Source: Oscillospiraceae bacterium
GTDB taxonomy: Bacteria > Bacillota > Clostridia > Oscillospirales > Oscillospiraceae
Direction: 5' to 3'
NCBI GenBank assembly: GCA_017409645.1
Contig: JAFQSI010000061.1
Coordinates: 1-7,477 of the forward strand
DNA length: 7,477 nucleotides
Shown here one piece after another: positions 5,652-7,477 of the stretch (within the stretch, counting starts at the first letter, position 1; each line of letters opens with the position of its first letter). The position numbers and the translations under genes were made by a program. The notes beneath the pieces were generated by a model. It did no database searches. It was not told where the DNA came from and was given only the letters and a program-made list of their open reading frames with translations.

Positions 5652-6722
5652 TCAGAATCGGAGCAGGCTCTGCACCCGGCACTGGCCAAGCTCATCGGAG
5701 CCGGTGGTGAGGATGGTGCCGTCAGCGCGCAGTCCTACGGTGTGATTGCCGCCTGCGGCGATGGCGACGACGTTGGTCCAGCTCTCCACGTTGCACTGAC
5801 CGTACTGGTTGCTGCCTGCGGCGGCCACGGTGCCGCTTTGCCGCAGACCCACCACATGCTGCTCGCCGGAGGAGATGGCCTGGATCCCGGTCCAGCGGAG
5901 GGCACCGTGAAGGTCATACTGACTGATGCCGGCCACGGAGATGGTGCCGTCGTGGTGCAGAGCGATGGTGTGATACATGCCCGCGGCCAGAGCCTTGACA
6001 TTGCGCCACTTTTCCACATCGCACTGGCCGTATCTCCGGTTGCCTACGGCCCGGACCGTGTCGTTCTGGAACAGGGCGATGGTGTGATGGGTGCCGGCGG
6101 CGATATCCTTGACGCCGGTCCAGCCGTTTGCGTCGCACTGGCCGTTTTTGTTGTTGCCGGCGCAGATCAGGGTATGGTTTCTGGTCAGACCCACGGTGTG
6201 GATCCAGCCCGAGGCCACAGTCTCGATGCCGGTCCAGCCGAGGATCTGGTGCAGACCGTTGGACAGACTGCCTGCGGCGGAGATGGAGCCGTCCCGGTGC
6301 AGGGCCACGGTGTGGGAATGGCCGAAGGCCAGCTGCTTGACATTCCTCCAGTCCCGGACCTGACACTGTCCGCAGGTGTCATCGCCTGCCGCGGCGGCGA
6401 GACCGTCACCGGTCAGCACGCCGGTGTTGGAGCGTCCGGCGCAGATGGAACGGATGTCCAGCCCCGTCAGGGTACGCACCTGGGGCATGTCCAGGACCTG
6501 GCCGCAGTCGGCACAGACGAAGGCCTGGCTCTCGAAGCGGAACTGGAAGCGGGTCTTTCCGCAGCCGGGACAGTGCATGACCGGCTCGAGCTTCCGGACC
6601 GTGACCGGAGAGGTCAGGGGAGCGAAGGTGGGCAGACGAAGATAATCCCGGGAGCGGTCAAAGCCGCAGCTCGGGCAGAAGATATCGTTCATGGGGGTAT
6701 TGCAGACAGGACAGCGGCTCAT
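5652..6722 (-). CDS. Gene 5: zinc-ribbon protein with a seven-repeat RCC1 propeller
   Basis: 356 residues from the ATG at 6722, with AGGAGG (6730-6735) 7 nt upstream; an in-frame TTG at 6740 lies beyond that site and is rejected. Ribbon 1 is C4/C7/C16/C19, followed by the box SRDYLRLPTF. Ribbon 2 is C51/C54/C70/C73, five residues earlier than in the paralogs. The linker is short and the repeats start near residue 88: seven units of about 38 residues, with cores such as AAGGNHTVGLRADGTI and turns such as AAGSNQYGQCNVESW. Unlike its paralogs, repeat 1 lacks the LYSDGTVRAIG signature (VLTGDGLAAAAG instead). His pairs (GTHHTIAL, GMYHTIAL) occur in repeats 4 and 5. It is first in the operon with gene 4. 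No signal peptide is seen. Function unknown; a binding or scaffold role is inferred from the fold. Confidence 0.92.
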   Translation of the reverse strand: MSRCPVCNTPMNDIFCPSCGFDRSRDYLRLPTFAPLTSPVTVRKLEPVMHCPGCGKTRFQFRFESQAFVCADCGQVLDMPQVRTLTGLDIRSICAGRSNTGVLTGDGLAAAAGDDTCGQCQVRDWRNVKQLAFGHSHTVALHRDGSISAAGSLSNGLHQILGWTGIETVASGWIHTVGLTRNHTLICAGNNKNGQCDANGWTGVKDIAAGTHHTIALFQNDTVRAVGNRRYGQCDVEKWRNVKALAAGMYHTIALHHDGTISVAGISQYDLHGALRWTGIQAISSGEQHVVGLRQSGTVAAAGSNQYGQCNVESWTNVVAIAAGGNHTVGLRADGTILTTGSDELGQCRVQSLLRF

Positions 6723-6729
6723 GAATCTT

Positions 6730-6735
6730 CCTCCT
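6730..6735 (-). promoter_or_regulatory. Ribosome binding site that fixes the start of gene 5
   Basis: AGGAGG on the minus strand, 7 nt before the ATG at 6722. It excludes the in-frame TTG at 6740. Confidence 0.85.
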
Positions 6736-6761
6736 GACAAAAGCGATTCTGTATAAAAACC

Positions 6762-6790
6762 ATTTTACCATAACCCGGCCCGGGGGACAA
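6762..6790 (-). promoter_or_regulatory. Sigma-A-like promoter of the gene 5-gene 4 operon
   Basis: The minus strand carries -35 TTGTCC (6790-6785), a 17-nt spacer, and -10 TAAAAT (6767-6762) preceded by TGG. The transcript should start near 6755, giving a leader of about 33 nt. It lies just downstream of the terminator of the GH3 gene, so it begins a new unit. Confidence 0.77.
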
Positions 6791-6812
6791 GATACAATGT
6801 CGGCATTTGTGG

Positions 6813-6845
6813 AAAAATCGTCCCCTCCGGCAACGGAGGGGACGA
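6813..6845 (-). terminator. Rho-independent terminator after the GH3 gene
   Basis: Perfect 12-bp stem TCGTCCCCTCCG / CGGAGGGGACGA (minus strand 6845-6834 and 6829-6818) with a TTGC loop, followed by five T (6817-6813). It lies about 50 nt after the GH3 stop and separates that gene from the repeat-protein array. Its stem differs from the other two terminators. Confidence 0.92.
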
Positions 6846-6855
6846 CAGCATGTAG

Positions 6856-6875
6856 AAAAAGCCCCTTGGCTCTTT
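6856..6875 (-). other. Weak hairpin between the GH3 stop and its terminator
   Basis: On the minus strand AAAGAGCC pairs with GGCTTTTT across an AAGG loop, eight pairs with one G-U. The T-run is part of the stem rather than after it. It may assist termination or protect the 3' end, but it is weaker than the hairpin at 6818-6845. Confidence 0.3.
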
Positions 6876-6895
6876 GACAGTCTGGATCGACTGTT

Positions 6896-7477
6896 TCAGG
6901 GCAGATATTCCCCCTGGATCTGCGAATCCAGGATGGACCGTACCACGTTGGCGCAGCAGTGGACCAGCTCCTCGCGCTTGAGTCTGCCGTCGGCCAGACC
7001 GGCCAGGATGTCCTTTTTGAAGCTGCCGCCGCCGGGCATGATCAGGTCGTTGCCCGCGGCGATGGCCAGGGCCGAGCTTGCCTGGCCGCGGTTGGTGGAG
7101 AACCAGTCGGTCATGACCACGCCGTCAAAGCCCCACTCATTGCGCAGCACCCGGGTGCAGAGATCCCGGGAATTGGGGGCGTAGACGCCGTTGATCCGGT
7201 TGTAGGCGGTCATGATGGCCTTTGCGCCGCCGTGGCGCACGGGATACTCGAAGGCCCGGAGGTAGATCTCCCGCAGGGCCCGTTCGGAGACATTGCTGGA
7301 GACGAAATTCCGGTTGTCCTCCTGGTTGTTGCAGGCGAAGTGCTTGACGGTGACATAGAAGCCGGGCTCCGCCTGGACGCCCCTGGTGACGGCGGCGGCA
7401 AGGTAGCCCGTCAGCCGGGGATCCTCGGAGTAATACTCAAAGTTCCGGCCGCAGAGGGGATTGCGGTGGATGTTCAC
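6896..7477 (-). CDS. GH3-family beta-glucosidase, C-terminal part (N-terminus outside the window)
   Basis: 193 codons plus a TGA stop are visible; the frame runs off the right edge and the GTG at 7477 is probably an internal valine. The product belongs to glycoside hydrolase family 3, whose members cleave terminal beta-linked sugars from glucosides and oligosaccharides by a retaining mechanism. Landmarks are RNPLCGRNFEYYSEDP (visible residues 5-20), the KHF-ACNNQE substrate-binding motif (45-53), a GAKAIMTAYNRINGVY stretch (84-99), and GFDGVVMTDW (116-125) holding the expected nucleophile D124. The protein ends only 69 residues after that Asp, right at the end of the barrel domain. The second alpha/beta domain and fibronectin-like domain that usually follow in this subtype are absent downstream. 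No signal peptide can be judged. A terminator follows, so it is not co-transcribed with the repeat-protein genes. Confidence 0.93.
   Translation of the reverse strand: MNIHRNPLCGRNFEYYSEDPRLTGYLAAAVTRGVQAEPGFYVTVKHFACNNQEDNRNFVSSNVSERALREIYLRAFEYPVRHGGAKAIMTAYNRINGVYAPNSRDLCTRVLRNEWGFDGVVMTDWFSTNRGQASSALAIAAGNDLIMPGGGSFKKDILAGLADGRLKREELVHCCANVVRSILDSQIQGEYLP

Noticed and set aside
1..6722. CRISPR or tandem DNA repeat array
   Set aside because: The periodic similarity of about 110-115 bp is imperfect, in frame and explained by RCC1 protein repeats; there are no uniform spacers.
1..6722. Diversity-generating retroelement targeting the variable blades
   Set aside because: No reverse transcriptase or template repeat is present in the window, and variation is not limited to adenine positions as far as I can see.
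4365..6737. A 790-codon plus-strand open frame
   Set aside because: It lies exactly opposite genes 4 and 5, starts inside their terminator region without a ribosome site, and its product is low-complexity Gly/Asp/Ala-rich sequence mirroring the repeats.
6723..6740. TTG start of gene 5 at 6740
   Set aside because: AGGAGG at 6730-6735 would lie inside the coding region; the ATG at 6722 matches the paralogs.
6877..6894. Inverted repeat ACAGTC / GACTGT just after the GH3 stop
   Set aside because: Only six pairs and no T-run; probably incidental beside the stronger terminator at 6813-6845.

Overview
The window is GC-rich (roughly two-thirds GC by eye). Every gene I can support lies on the minus strand. 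Strong AGGAGG-type ribosome sites, sigma-A-like promoters with TG-extended -10 boxes, a plant-polysaccharide-type GH3 glucosidase and the Clostridia style of RCC1 repeat together suggest a high-GC gut Clostridia genome, perhaps Oscillospiraceae/Ruminococcaceae. That placement is an inference.

Layout in transcription order, right to left. (1) 7477-6896: the 3' end of a GH3 beta-glucosidase gene, closed by a terminator at 6813-6845. (2) 6722-4407: a promoter at 6762-6790 drives a two-gene operon, gene 5 (6722-5652) and gene 4 (5636-4407), with 15 nt between them, closed by a terminator at 4368-4397. (3) 4290-3160: gene 3 stands alone, with its own promoter at 4328-4356 and a terminator at 3121-3150. 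(4) 3005-1: a promoter at 3060-3088 drives gene 2 (3005-1104) and gene 1 (1086 to beyond the left edge), 17 nt apart. Gene 1 has no stop codon in the window.

Genes 1-5 are five tandem paralogs of one architecture. Each has an N-terminal CPxC/CPxCG zinc ribbon, then a conserved box of the form GFDRSRDYxRFPTF, then a second zinc ribbon (a third in genes 1 and 4), a loose linker, and a beta-propeller of RCC1-type repeats. Blade counts are 7, 7 and 7 in genes 5, 4 and 3, 14 in gene 2 (two equal halves of 7), and 6 seen in gene 1 before the window ends. No signal peptides or membrane segments are visible, so the proteins should be cytoplasmic. Their function is unknown to me. RCC1 propellers generally bind proteins, and the zinc ribbons could bind protein or nucleic acid.

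Three features suggest a designed family rather than random repeats. The promoters share one layout, two terminators share an identical 24-bp hairpin, and both operons pair a two-ribbon leader gene with a three-ribbon follower. Blades 2-4 are the most eroded in several members while the first and last blades keep the consensus, which would suit a shared scaffold with a variable binding side. No stretch longer than 300 bases lacks a gene. No RNA genes, CRISPR arrays or insertion sequences were seen.
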